Positions 22,131-33,899 of a stretch of DNA of 64,000 nucleotides are shown here, piece by piece; position 1 is the stretch's first letter; each line of letters begins with the position of its first letter. The translations under genes and the position numbers were made by a program. Origin of the DNA: Prorocentrum cordatum. Lineage: Eukaryota; Sar; Dinophyceae; Prorocentrales; Prorocentraceae. Under the pieces are notes generated by a model that made no database searches, was not told the origin of the DNA, and saw only the letters and a list, made by a program, of their open reading frames with translations. The DNA is taken from the NCBI GenBank assembly GCA_963575745.1, contig CAUYUJ010000759.1, forward strand, positions 25,001 through 89,000, given 5' to 3'.

Positions 22131-23157
22131 CTGGGCGCCGGCGGTAAACCGTCAACCTTGGTTACCGCCGGGAGACTCGTAGAACTTCCTAGCTAGACTT
22201 AAGTTGATAAAACCGACAGGGATTTTTTTTACCTCTGAATGCGACAGGCGGACGTGTCTGATGTCTGCGAATCAACTCCTGTCATTACCAGCCCTGTAGC
22301 CCCGCTACGCCCGAGTTAAGTGGAGAAAACCGACAGCACCTCTCAGGATGACTCGAACAATACAGTAGTTTCGCAGACCTAATTCGGGCAGCAGACCGAG
22401 TTCTGAGCTCTGGATTCGACAGGCGGACGAGCCTGATGTCTTCAAATCGATTCCTGAGACAACCAGCACTGTAGCCACCCTAGCGCGAGTTGGGTGAAGA
22501 AAACCAAGAGCACTTCTTAAGATTACTCGACCAATACGAATAGTTTCGTGATTCTAGATCGGGCAGCAGACCGAGTTCAGAGCTCTGGATTCAACAAACA
22601 AACGCAACTGATGGTTCGGAATCGGTTTCTGTGAATATCAGCTCTGTGGCTGTCCTACAGCTCGAGTTAAGTACAGGAAACCGAGAGTTCCTGTCAAGAT
22701 GACTCGAATACTACGAATAGGTTTGCGGACCTAGCTCGGCTAACAGACCGAGTTCAGACCTCTGGATTCAACAGGCGAACGCGCCTAATCATTCTACATC
22801 GATTAGCTGTGCTCACCAGCTGCGTAGCTGTCCTGAAGCTCTAGTTATGTTCAGAAAACCGTCAGCGCGTATCAAGATGACTCAAAACGGCCGATCCTGC
22901 CACAGTGCTTTTCGATAGTAATATTCACCCGATCGAGCTGAGATCGAGATGGCGAGCGGGAATAAGATCGAATATCACGGGAAAAAATACTAGAGCTCAA
23001 ACGAATTGTTGAATTTCGAGAACATAATTTTCAACCGACCAAAAGTCACCAAAAGTTCCGTCGAGATTTTTCTTGCCAACTAGCTCTCCAGCGCGCCGGA
23101 ATTACTCTTAAGCTTACAGCAACTAGCTTAGGAAAGCTCTACGAGTCACTCCGTAAC
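22131..23157 (+). mobile_element. Satellite-type unit (head, monomers, tail)
   Basis: Head 22131-22190 (CTGGGCGCCGGCGGTAAACC start), a short unique leader, then four ~178-bp monomers with pivots like AGACCGAGTTCAGACCTCTG. The tail module is ACCCGATCGAGCTGAGATCG, AAATACTAGAGCTC, AACTAGCTCTCCAGCGCGCC and AAAGCTCTACGAGTCAC. This is a complete example of the satellite type. Confidence 0.85.
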
Positions 23158-23177
23158 ATCAAATACAGCTCCTCTAC

Positions 23178-23454
23178 ACTTGGTAGCGTCCAAAACCCGG
23201 AGAGCAAAGAGACACACACCGGAAAACTTCCTGGCAAGCCCACGGAAGCTCGCGTGAAGCTCTTCTGGGGCTCTGGGGGCTCCCCGGCAGCGCTTCCGAG
23301 GCGCTGCCAGAAACGCGTGCTTCCACGCGTGCCTGCACGCGTGCGGGCACGCGTGGAAGCTTGCCGGAAGCTCGCCCGGACACGCTGCCGGGTCGAACGA
23401 ACCGCTGCGGAGATTCTGGACCGGCGAAGATGGGCTGCTGGCGGGCACCACCAA
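23178..23454 (+). mobile_element. Family D element, right end replaced by a head
   Basis: Starts GCGTCCAAAACCCGGAGAGC and has the family-D GC-rich middle: CGCTTCCGAGGCGCTGCCAG, then repeated CACGCGTGCCTGCACGCGTG-type stem sequences near 23321-23362. It is cut before its terminal CCGGCTTCTTATC segment, where a type-C head begins at 23455. Confidence 0.75.
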
Positions 23455-23852
23455 CTGGGAACCAGCGGTAAACCGTCAACCAGGTTACCGCCGGGACCCT
23501 CGTAGAGCTCTGCATAGACCAGGTCGGTTCCGAGATAGCAGAAAAAAGCTTCTGCATACTAGCTTCAAACATAAAGACATCTTTTTTCGGTCGTACACAA
23601 TGGTGGTTCCCCCTAGTCTTTCAATTGGAATAATGCAGCTAGGGCCCTGAGAACTGCACCATCGAAAGCGCCATGATTCACTGCATAGAATAAAAATTCG
23701 AATTTGCAAAACGAATTTCAAAATCTCTCGCCATCTTCGAAAAACCGACCCAGGTCATCACATTGTCCGCCCGGGCCGGTTTGGCCAACTAGCTGCACCC
23801 CGCGCCGGAATTCCTCTAGCTCATCGATGCCGAAGAGCTCTACGAGGTACGA
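23455..23852 (+). mobile_element. Type-C-like element, complete
   Basis: Head 23455-23512, a diverged body (AATGCAGCTAGGGCCCTGAG near 23631) and a full tail (GGCCAACTAGCTGCACCCCG, GAATTCCTCTAGCTCATCGA, GAAGAGCTCTACGAGGTAC). Confidence 0.8.
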
Positions 23853-23950
23853 CCGGCTTCTTATCTTAAACCCTCTAGCTCTGAGCGAGCTCTCCGGGAA
23901 AATTCCCGGAGAGCTCTCTGAGAGCTAGAGGGCTTGAGATTAGAAGCCGG
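23853..23950. repeat. 98-bp near-perfect palindrome of family D ends
   Basis: Two 48-bp arms separated by 2 bp. The left arm begins CCGGCTTCTTATCTTAAACC and ends GAGCTCTCCGGGAA; the right arm is its reverse complement with about five mismatches. Each arm is the family-D right terminus, so two ends are joined tail-to-tail. Extrusion as a cruciform is plausible. Confidence 0.9.
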
Positions 23951-24364
23951 GCGGTGGTGGCGCCCGCCAGCAGCCCACTGTCCAAAACAGAGCAGAGAGA
24001 CCCTTTGGAAACGGGAAATCTTTCCTGGAGAGCTCTGGGAAGCTCCCCTGCAGCGCTGCCGAAGCGCTACCAGAAACGCTTCCACGCGTGCCTGCACGCG
24101 CGCAGGCTCGCGTGGGAGCTCGCGGGAAGCTCTCCCGGACCCGTTGCCAGTTCAGGCGAGTCGCTGCGTGGCCTGTGGAGCGACGGAAAGAAGATCCTGG
24201 GGGGCACCACCACCGTCCGGCTTCTAATCTTAAACCCTTTAGCTCTCAACGAGCTCTCCGGGAATCTCCGCCGCTCCACGATCCTCGCAGCACCTCGCCT
24301 GAGCCGGCAGCTGGTCCGGGAGTGCTTCCGGCAAGCGTCCACGCGTGCCTGCACGCGTGCAGGC
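23951..24364 (+). mobile_element. Family D elements, variant with CACGCGTG stems
   Basis: From the palindrome the sequence runs through CACTGTCCAAAACAGAGCAG, GCGCTGCCGAAGCGCTACC and CACGCGTGCCTGCACGCGCG to a family-D right end (CCGGCTTCTAATCTTAAACC, CGAGCTCTCCGGGAA at 24253). A further inverted partial copy then ends in CACGCGTGCAGGCACCCG, where satellite monomers resume. Confidence 0.7.
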
Positions 24365-24714
24365 ACCCGAGTTCAGACCTCTGCATGCGACAGGCGCACG
24401 CGGCTGATGTCTCTGAATCGATTCCTGTGATTACCAGCCCTGCAGCCCCCCTACAGCCCGAGTCAAGTGCAGGAAACCGATAGCACCTCTCAGAATGACT
24501 CGAACAATACGAACAGCTTGGCGGACCTAGTTCGGGCAGCAGACAGAGTTCGGAGCTCGTGATTCGGAAGGCACATGCGCCCGATGTCTCCGAATCGATT
24601 CCACTGATTACGAGCCATACAGCCACCCAAAAGCCCGAGTGAAGTGCAGAGAACGGACAGCATCTCTCAAGATGACTCAAGCAATACGAATAGTTTCGCG
24701 ATTCTAGGTCTGAA
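24365..24714 (+). repeat. ~178-bp satellite monomers without head
   Basis: Two monomers (AGTTCAGACCTCTGCATGCG, then AGAGTTCGGAGCTCGTGATT) join the family-D fragment directly and stop at the 24715 head. Confidence 0.8.
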
Positions 24715-27700
24715 CTGGGCGCCGGCGGTAAACCGTCAACCTTTCTTACCGCCGGGGGACTCGTAGAGCTTCCTGAAAATACATGATGTGGATAAAAATC
24801 CAGAGAACGAATAGTTTTTCAGCCCAAGCGATTTCAGACCTCTCAAGATGACTCTAACAAAAGAACGAACAGTTTGGCAACCCAGCTCGAGTATCAAACT
24901 GAGTTCAGACCTCTGAATGCGATAGGCGGACGCGTCTGATGTCTGCGGAACGACTCCTGTGATTACCAGCCCTGCAGCCCCCTACAGCCCGAGTTAAGTG
25001 CAGAAAACCGACAGCACCTCTCAGGATGACTCGAATAATACAATAGTTGTGCAGACCTAGTTCGAGCAGCAGACCGAGTTCCGAGCTCTCGGTTCGACAG
25101 ACGGGCGCGCCTGATGTCTCCGAATCGATTTCTGTGACCAGCAGCTCTGTAGCCCTTCCCCGGCACGAGTTAAGTGCGGAAAACCGAGAGCACTTCTCAA
25201 GATGACTCGAACAATACGAATAGTTTCGCGAACCTAGCTCGGGCAGCAGCCCGAGTTCAGGGCTCTGGATTCAACAGACGAACGCGCCTGATGATTCCCA
25301 ATTGATTTCTATGACTATAAGCTCTGTAGCTGCCCTGTAGCTCGAGTTAAGTACAGAAAATCGAGAACGTCTGTCGAGATGACTCGAATAATACGAATAA
25401 GTTTGCGGAGCTAGCTCGGCTAGCAGACCGAGTTCAGACCTCTGGATTGAACAGGCGAACGCGCCTGATCATTCTGAATCGATTAGCTGTGCTTACCAGC
25501 TCTGTAGCTGTCCTGAAGCTCGAGTTATGTTCAGAAAACCATCATCGCGTGTCAAGATGACTCGAAACGGCCGATCCCGCCTGCCTGCTTTTTGGCAGTA
25601 AAAGGTACCCGATCGAGCTGAGATTAAGATGGCGAGCGGGAATAAGATCGAATATCATGGGAAAAATACTAGAGCTCTAACGAATGTTAAAATTTTAAGA
25701 ACAAAACTTTCAACCGACCAAAAGTCAGCAAAAGGTCCGTCGAGATTTTTCTTGCCAACTAGCTCTCCAGCGCCCCGGAATTACTCTTAAGCTTCCAGCA
25801 ATAACTTGCTAAGGGAAGCTCTACGAGTTACTTGGTCTGCTAGCCGAGCAAGGTCTGCCAACCTATTTGTACTATTTGAGGCATCTTCACAGATGCTTCC
25901 GGTTTTCTGTACTGGGCGCCGGCGGTAAACCGTCAACCTTTCTTACCGCCGGGGGACTCGTAGAGCTTCCTGAAAATAAATGATGTGGATAAAAATCCAG
26001 AGAACGAAAAGTTTTTCAGCCCAAGCGATTTCAGACCTCTCAAGATGACTCTAACAAAAGAACGAACAGTTTGGCAACCCAGCTCGAGTATCAAACCGAG
26101 TTCAGACCTCTGAATGCGATAGGCGGACGCGTCTGATGTCTGCGGAACGACTCCTGTGATTACCAGCCCTGCAGCCCCCTACAGCCCGAGTTAAGTGCAG
26201 AAAACCGACAGCACCTCTCAGGATGACTCGAATAATACAATAGTTGTGCAGACCTAGTTCGAGCAGCAGACCGAGTTCCAAGCTCTCGGTTCGACAGACG
26301 GGCGCGTCTGATGTCTCCGAATCGATTTCTGTGACCAGCAGCTCTGTAGCCCTTCCCCGGCACGAGTTAAGTGCAGAAAAACCGAGAGCACTTCTCAAGA
26401 TGACTCGAACAATACGAATAGTTTCGCGAACCTAGCTCGGGCAGCAGCCCGAGTTCAGGGCTCTGGATTCAACAGACGAACGCGCCTGATGATTCCCAAC
26501 TGATTTCTATGACTATAAGCTCTGTAGCTGCCCTGTAGCTCGAGTTAAGTACAGAAAATCGAGAACGTCTGTCGAGATGACTCGAATAATACGAATAAGT
26601 TTGCGGAGCTAGCTCGGCTAGCAGACCGAGTTCAGACCTCTGGATTCAACAGGCGCGCGCCTGATCATTCTGAACCGATTGGCTGTGCTCACCAGCTTTG
26701 TAGCTGTCCTGCAGCTCGAGTTATGTTCAGAAAACCATCATCGCGTGTCAAGATGACTCGAAACGGCCGATCCCGCCTGCCTGCTTTTTGGCAGTAAAAG
26801 GTACACGATCGAGCTGAGATTGAGATGGCGAGCGGGAATAAGATCGAATATCATGGGAAAAAATACTAGAGCTCTAACGAATGTTCAAATTTTAAAAACA
26901 AAATTTTCAACCGACCAAAAGTCAGCAAAAGGTCCGTCGAGATTTTTCTTGCCAACTAGCTCTCCAGCGCCCCGGAATTACTCTTAAGCTTCCAGCAATA
27001 ACTTGCTAAGGGAAGCTCTACGAGTTACTTGGTCTGCTAGCCGAGCAAGGTCTGCCAACCTATTTGTACTATTTGAGGCATCTTCACAGATGCTTCCGGT
27101 TTTCTGTACTGGGCGCCGGCGGTAAACCGTCAACCTTTCTTACCGCCGGGGGACTCGTAGAGCTTCCTGAAAATAAATGATGTGGATAAAAATCCAGAGA
27201 ACGAAAAGTTTTTCAGCCCAAGCGATTTCAGACCTCTCAAGATGACTCTAACAAAAGAACGAACAGTTTGGCAACCCAGCTCGAGTATCAAACCGAGTTC
27301 AGACCTCTGAATGCGATAGGCGGACGCGTCTGATGTCTGCGGAACGACTCCTGTGATTACCAGCCCTGCAGCCCCCTACAGCCCGAGTTAAGTGCAGAAA
27401 ACCGACAGCACCTCTCAGGATGACTCGAATAATACAATAGTTGTGCAGACCTAGTTCGAGCAGCAGACCGAGTTCCAAGCTCTCGGTTCGACAGACGGGC
27501 GCGTCTGATGTCTCCGAATCGATTTCTGTGACCAGCAGCTCTGTAGCCCTTCCCCGGCACGAGTTAAGTGCAGAAAAACCGAGAGCACTTCTCAAGATGA
27601 CTCGAACAATACGAATAGCTTCGCGAACCTAGCTCGGGCAGCAGCCCGAGTTCAGGGCTCTGGATTCAACAGACGAACGCGCCTGATGATTCCCAATTGA

Positions 27701-28177
27701 TTTCTATGACTATAAGCTCTGTAGCTGCCCTGTAGCTCGAGTTAAGTACAGAAAATCGAGAACGTCTGTCGAGATGACTCGAATAATACGAAAAAGTTTG
27801 CGGAGCTAGCTCGGCTAGCAGACCGAGTTCAGACCTCTGGATTCAACAGGCGCGCGCCTGATCATTCTGAACCGATTGGCTGTGCTTACCAGCTCTGTAG
27901 CTGTCCTGCAGCTCGAGTTATGTTCAGAAAACCATCATCGCGTGTCAAGATGACTCGAAACGGCCGATCCCGCCTGCCTGCTTTTTGGCAGTAAAAGGTA
28001 CACGATCGAGCTGAGATTGAGATGGCGAGCGGGAATAAGATCGAATATCATGGGAAAAAAAACTAGAGCTCTAACGAATATTTAAACTTTAAGAACAAAA
28101 TTTTCAAACGACCAAAAGTCAGCAAAAGGTCCGTCGAGATTTGTCTTGCCAACTAGCTCTCCAGCGCCCCGGAATTA
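24715..28177 (+). repeat. 1197-bp higher-order tandem repeat of satellite-type units
   Basis: Three head-to-tail copies start at 24715, 25912 and 27109, exactly 1197 bp apart. The third is cut at 28177 by a type-C head. Each copy has the variant head (spacer CTTTCTTACC), a leader with ATCCAGAGAACGAA, about five monomers in fixed order, a tail, and an added stretch ending AGATGCTTCCGGTTTTCTGT. Copies differ by only scattered substitutions and 1-2-base indels over a kilobase, so the duplication is recent. Confidence 0.92.
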
Positions 28178-28405
28178 TGGGGCCGGCGGTAAACCGTCAA
28201 CCTGGTTACCGCCGGGAACCTCGTAGAGCTCTTTTCTTGCACGGCGATCGTCGTCGGAACACATGAAGAAGTTTCTAGAGCGAGAAACAAAAAACTCGAA
28301 AAATCAATTTGTTCTGTTTTTATTCAACGTCGGTTCCCCCAAGTGTTTTGATAGTAATACTGCACCTACAGAATCGAAAATTTTACTGGCAGGCGCGGCA
28401 TCACC
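28178..28405 (+). mobile_element. Type-C element, truncated
   Basis: Head 28178-28235, body with AAGTGTTTTGATAGTAATAC, then cut at GGCGCGGCATCACC by the next head. It sits on a truncated satellite tail (GCCCCGGAATTA). Confidence 0.85.
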
Positions 28406-28684
28406 CTGGCGCCGGCGATGAACCGCCAACCTCGTCACCGCCGGGAACCTCGTAGAGCTCTTAGCACGCGTAAGAGTGCTCAGCATCAAAAGAGAGGGCT
28501 TCTGGAAGCATTTCTAGGAAAAGAGCAAACATCATTTTTTCATGTCGACATAAAGATGGTTCCTCCAAGTGTTTTTATAGTCAAAGTGCATCTAGAGAGC
28601 TCATATCAAGACGCAGAGGCCCTCGAAGTCGTTTACAGGTGCGAAATCTGCTTTCTCAAAATAAATGGTCAAATATCTTTCAAA
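28406..28684 (+). mobile_element. Type-C element, truncated
   Basis: Head 28406-28462 with GCGATGAACC in the first arm. The body has GTGTTTTTATAGTCAAAGTG. It is cut at AATGGTCAAATATCTTTCAA by the next head. Confidence 0.85.
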
Positions 28685-29572
28685 CTGGGCGCCGGCGGTA
28701 AACCGTCAACCTTGGTTACCGCCGGGGGACTCGTAGAGCTTCCTAGATCGCCTTAAGTTGAGAAAACCGACAGCACCTACCAAGATTCTGACTTGAAGTG
28801 AAAATTTGTTGACCTCTGAATGCGACAGGCGGACGCGTATGATGTCTACGAATCGACTTCTGTCATTACCAGCCCTGCAGCCCCCCTAGAGCCCGAGTTA
28901 TGTGCAGAGAACCGACAGCACCTCTGAGAACGACTCGAACAATACGAATAGTTTTGCGGACCTAGTTCGGGCAGCAGACCGAGTTCAGAGCTCTGGACTC
29001 GACAGGCAGACGCGCCTGATGTCTTCAAATCGATTCCTGTGACCACCGGCGCTTTAGCCCGCCTCAGCGCAAGTTGAGTAAAGAAAACCGAGAGCACTTC
29101 TCAAGCTGACTCGGCCAATACGAATAGTTTCGTGATTGTAGATCGGGCAGCAGACCGAGTTCAGAGCTCTGAATTCGACAGACAGACGCCACTGATGATT
29201 CTGAATCGGTTTCCGTTATCAGATCTGTAGCTGTCCTACAGCTCGAGTTAAGTACAGAAAACCGAGAGTTCCTGTCAAGATGACTTGAATAATACGAATA
29301 GGTTTGCGGACCTTGCTCGGCTAGCAGACCGAGTTCAGGCCTCTGGATTCAACAGGCAACCGCGCCTGTTTATTCTACATCGATTAGCTGTGCTTACCAG
29401 CTCTGTAGCTGTCCTAGAGATCGAGTTATGTTCAGAAAACCGCCAGCGCGCATCAAGATGACTCAAAACGAACGATCCCGCCACAGTGCTTTTCGACAGT
29501 AATATTCATCCGATCGAGCTGAGATCAAGATGGCGAGCGGGAATAAGATCGAATATCACGGGAAAAAATATA
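28685..29572 (+). mobile_element. Satellite-type unit, tail truncated
   Basis: Head 28685-28743, leader (TTAAGTTGAGAAAACCGACA), four monomers, and the tail to GGGAAAAAATA, interrupted by a head lacking its first four bases at 29573. Confidence 0.85.
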
Positions 29573-29744
29573 GGCGCCGGCGGTAAACCGTCAACCTTTC
29601 TTACCGCCGGGACTCGTAGAGCTTCCTGACAACATATAATGTAAATACACTGAAAAGATGGCTTTTCCAGCCCAAGCAATTTCAAATCTCTCGGATGCAA
29701 CAGCCGAAGGCCTTATATGCTTCTGGAATGTTCACAGATAGCCT
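29573..29744 (+). mobile_element. Satellite-type head and leader only
   Basis: Head 29573-29628, leader AACATATAATGTAAATACAC and AATTTCAAATCTC, then an abrupt change to family-D-like sequence. No monomers are present. Confidence 0.75.
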
Positions 29745-30296
29745 CGTGGGCTACGTAGGGTTGTTAGAGAAGGAGCCGGCTGGTGCGCGTACGCCGCCGC
29801 ACCCTTCCGTCTACCGCTCCACGTGACCTTCCGTGAGGGTTCGGGTTCCGCAGCGTGTCCCGGGGCGTCTGTTTCAATACGTTCCCGTAGAACGTGCACC
29901 AGAGGCCTCGCGAACGTGCCCAGAGGCCTCGCGAAGCTTCCCCGGCAACGAGCGCCCACGCGTGCAGGCACGCGTGGAAGCGTCGCTCTCTGCCCTTCAG
30001 GGGCGCTTCAGGTGAGCTCTCCACCGCCACCACGCACGTTTGCTGCGCTTCAGGAGCGCTTCAGGCGAGCTGTCCACCGCCACCACGCACGTTTGCAAGT
30101 AGCTTTTGCAGCGCTTCAGAAGCTGGCACCTCTGCGCACGTCCAAGACGTGCACCCGGCCATGCGCACGCAGCGTGTGGGGCAGGCGAGCCCAGAGGCAC
30201 GCGCGGCGCCAGGGGCACGGTCCAGGCCGCTGGCGCGACGAGACCCGTGCGCGCGCGTCTCTCACTTGGCTATCCGGGCTTTGGAGAACATCAGGT
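29745..30296 (-). mobile_element. Inverted family D variant
   Basis: In reverse orientation the right end reads CTATCCGGGCTTTGGAG and the left part contains GGGTTGTTAGAG then GGTGCGCGTACGCCGCCGCA. Together these match the variant near 55.18-55.35 kb. It includes a ~52-bp direct duplication (30003-30105) around CCACCGCCACCACGCACGTT. The 182-, 140- and 106-codon frames here have no recognisable domain. Confidence 0.65.
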
Positions 30297-31170
30297 CTTC
30301 TGCACGAGCTCTGTAGCTCTCCTATAGCAGCCCGAGTTTCGTGCGTAAATCGACAGCACCTCTCAAGATGACTCGAACAATACAAACAGTTTCGCAAACC
30401 TAGTTCGAGTATCGCGCCGAGATCAGACCTCTGCATGCCACAGGCGGACGCGTCTAATGTCTGTCAATCGATTCCTGTGATTACCAGCCCTGCAGCCCCC
30501 CTACAGCCCGAGTTTCGTGCAGGAAACCAACAGCACCTCTCAACATTACTTGAACCATGCGAATAGTTTTGCGGACCTAGTTCGTGCAGCGGACAGAGGT
30601 CGGAGCTCTGGATTCGGAAGACGGGCGCGTCTGATGTTTCAATCGAGTCCAGTGATTGGCAGCCATGCAGCCCCTACAACCGAGTCAAGTGCAGAGAACT
30701 GACAGCATCTTTCAAGATCACTCGAACGATACGAATAATTTGGCGATTCTAGATTAGGCAGCAGATCGATTTCAGAGCTCTGGATTCAACAGACAACGGC
30801 CACTGATGATTCGGAATCATATTCTGTACATATCAGCTATGTAGCTGTCCTGCAGCTCGAGTTAGGTACAGAAAACGGAGAGCGTCTGTCAAGATGACTC
30901 GAATAATACGAATAGGTTTGCGGACCTAGCTCGGCTAGCAGACCGAGTTCAGACCTCTGGGTTCAACAGGCGAACGCGCCTGATCATTCTGAATCCATGA
31001 ACTGTGCTGACCAGCTCTGTAGCTGCCTAACGAATTGTTGAATTTTGAGAACAAAATTTTCAAGCGACCGAAAGGCACCAGAAGGTCCGTCGAGATTTTT
31101 CTTGCGAACTAGCTCTCCAGCGCCCCGGAATTACTCGTAGCGTCCAGCAATAACTTCTTAGTGGAAGCTA
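30297..31170 (+). repeat. Satellite monomers and tail without head
   Basis: Four monomers in the usual order, then a tail whose ACCCGATCGAGCTG part is missing (GTAGCTGCCTAACGAATTG join near 31023), ending GGAAGCTATGCGAGTTAT. An internal deletion between monomer and tail is the simplest explanation. Confidence 0.8.
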
Positions 31171-31614
31171 TGCGAGTTATATTCGCAAAAGCATCCAAAA
31201 GTTATCATATTGTCCGGCCGGGTCGGCAAACTAGCTCCACCCCGCGCCAGAATTCCTCTAGCTCATCGGCGTCGAAGAGCTCCACGAGGTAAACCGACCC
31301 CAAGTCGTCACCTTGTCTCTGACGGTCGGGTCGGCCAACTAGCTCCACCCTGCGCCCGAATTTCTCTAAGCTCATCTTGCCGACGAGCTCTACGAAGTAC
31401 TCTTACACTTTCAGCAATAACCTGCTAAAGGAAGCTCTACGAGTTACTTGACTCGAGCTACAGGGCGGCAACAGAGCTGATAAGCACTGAATCGAATTAA
31501 AAATAATGTTTGACTGTTCGTTCCCGGATAGCTCCTTGGAGAGCTGAGGGTTTGAGAGAAGAAGCCGGCGATCGTCCAAAACCCGGAAAGCGAAGCCAAG
31601 CGCGGAACGCCGCA
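31171..31614 (+). repeat. Stack of tails and family D termini
   Basis: Two type-C tails (ending near 31290 and 31400) and one satellite-type tail (GGAAGCTCTACGAGTTAC near 31431), then unrelated AT-rich bases. Then come an inverted family-D right end (TTCCCGGATAGCTCCTTGGA, near 31524) and a family-D left end (GTCCAAAACCCGGAAAGC) cut by the 31615 head. Confidence 0.75.
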
Positions 31615-32627
31615 CTGGGCGCCGGCGGTAAACCGTCAACCCTTGTTACCGCCGGGGGACTCGTAGAGCTTCCTGACAACATATACTGTCGGAAAAAATT
31701 GCAGAGAACTAATAGTTTTTCAGCCCAGCTCGAGTATCAGACCGAGTTCAAACCTCTGAATGCGACAGACGGACGCGTCTGATGTCGCCGAATCGATTAC
31801 TGTGATTACCCTCCCTGCAGCCTCCCTACAGCCCGAATTGAGCGCAGAACGCCAAGAGTAGCTCTCAAGATGACTGGAAGAATACGAACAGTTTCGTGAT
31901 TCTGGATCGCGCAACAGACCGAGTTCAGAGCTCTGGATTCAACAGGCGAACGCGCCTGATGATTCTGAGTGCGGTAGGCGTGCTTACCAGCACTGTAGCT
32001 GCCCTACAGCTCGAGTTAAGTAGAAAATACCGACAACGCGTATCAAGTTGACTCGAATAATACGAATAGGTTTGCGGACCTAGCTCGGCTAGTAGACCGA
32101 GTTTAGACCTATGGATTCAACAGGCGAACGCGTCTGCTCATTCTGAGTGCGATAGGAGTGCTTACCAGCACTGTGGCTGTCCTACAGCTCGAGTTAAGTA
32201 GAAAATGCCGACAACGCGTATAAAGTTGACTCGAATAATACAAACAGGTTTGCGGACCTAGCTCGGCTGACAGACCGAGTTCAGACCTCTGGGTTCAACA
32301 GGCGAACGCGCCTGATCATTCTGCATGCGTTAGCTGTGCTTACCAGCTCTGTAGCTGCCCTAGAGCTCGAGTTACGTTCAGAAAACCGTAAGCGCATATC
32401 AAGATGACTCGAAACGGCCGATCCCGCCAGAGTGCTTTTTGCCTTCAAAGTTACCCGATCGAGCTGAGATCAAGATGAAGAGCGGGAATAAGATCGAATA
32501 TCACGGGAAAAAATACTAGAGCTCTAACGAATGTTCAAATTTCGAGAACGAAATTTTCAACTGAGCAAAAGTCACCAAAAGTTCCGTCGAGATTTTTCTT
32601 GCCAACTAGCTCTCCAGCGCGCCGGAA
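31615..32627 (+). mobile_element. Satellite-type unit, tail truncated
   Basis: Head 31615-31674, leader with AACATATACTGTCGGAAAAA, about four monomers, tail to CCAGCGCGCCGGAA, then the next head. Confidence 0.85.
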
Positions 32628-33899
32628 CTGGACGCCGGCGGTAAACCGTCAACCTTAGTTACCGCCGGGAGACTCGTAGAGCTTCCAGCTCGACTGAAGT
32701 TGAGAACACCGAGGACCTACCAACATTCCGACTCTTGGTAAATATTTTGTGTCCTCTCAATGCGACAGGCGGACGCGTCTGATGTCTGCGAGTCGATTTC
32801 TATCATCACCAGCCCTGCAGCCCCCCTACAGCCCGAGTTCAGTGCAGAAAACTGACAGCACCTCTCAGGATGACTCCAACAATACAGTAGTTTCGCAGAC
32901 CTAATTCGGGCAGCAGACGAGTTCCGAGCTCTGGTCTCCGCAGGCGGATGCGCCTGATGTCTCTAAATCGATTGCTGTCCCCAGCAGCACTGTAGCCTCC
33001 CCCCAGCACGAAATACCGACAGCACTTCTCAGGATGATTCGAACAATACGAATAGTTTTCCGAACCTAGCTCGGACAGCAGACCAAGTTCAGTGCTCTCG
33101 AGTCAACGAACAAAGGCGTCTGGTGATTTCCAATAGATTTCTGTGACTACGAGCTCCGTAGCTGCCCTACGGCTCGAGTTAATTAAATACAGAAAACCGA
33201 GTGCGCCTATCAAGATGGCCCAAATAATACGAATAGGTTTGCGGACCTAGCTCGGCTAGCAGACCGACTTCAGACCTCTAGATTTAATAGGCGAACGCGC
33301 CTAATGATTCTGACTGCGATAGGTGTGTTTGCCAGCTCTGTAGCTGTCTTACAGCTCGAGTTAAGACCAGAAAACCGAGAGTTTCTGTCAAGATGACTTC
33401 GATAGTACGAACAGGTTTGCGGACCTAGCTCGGCTCACAGACCGAGTTCAGACCTCTGGGTTGAACAGGCGAACGCGCCTGATCATTCTGAATGCATTAG
33501 CTGTGCTTACCAGCTCTGTAGCTGCCCTAGAGCTCGAGTTATGTTCAGAAAACCGGCAGCGCGTATCAAGATGACTCGAAACGGGCGGGCGTTCCCGCCA
33601 CAGTGCTTTTTAGCCTTCAAAGTTACCCGATCGAGCTGAGATCAAGATGGCGAGCGGGAATAAGATCGAATATCACGGGAAAAAATACTAGAGCTCTAAC
33701 GAATGGTCAAATTTCGAGAACAAAATTTTCAACCGAGCAAAAGTCAGCAAAAGTTCCGTCGAGATTTTTCTTGCCAACTAGCTCTCCAGCGCTTCGGAAA
33801 TTACTCTAAAGCTTCCAGCAATAACTTGCTAGGGGAAGCTCTACGAGTTATTACTCTTAGCTTCCAGTTATAACTAGCTAAGGGAAGCTCTACGAGTTA
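32628..33899 (+). mobile_element. Satellite-type unit with doubled tail
   Basis: Head 32628-32687 (CTGGACGCC start), about five monomers, and a complete tail ending GGAAGCTCTACGAGTTAT at about 33852. A second copy of only the last ~50 bp (TTACTCTTAGCTTCCAGTTA) ends at 33899. Confidence 0.85.

Noticed and set aside
26102-27595. Identical 98-codon frames in successive 1197-bp copies as a conserved gene
   Set aside because: Identity follows from recent duplication of the satellite unit; other units carry frameshifts and stops at the same place.
24715-28177. Direct 1197-bp repeats as LTRs of a retrovirus-like element
   Set aside because: Copies are contiguous with no internal coding region, primer-binding site or polypurine tract between them.
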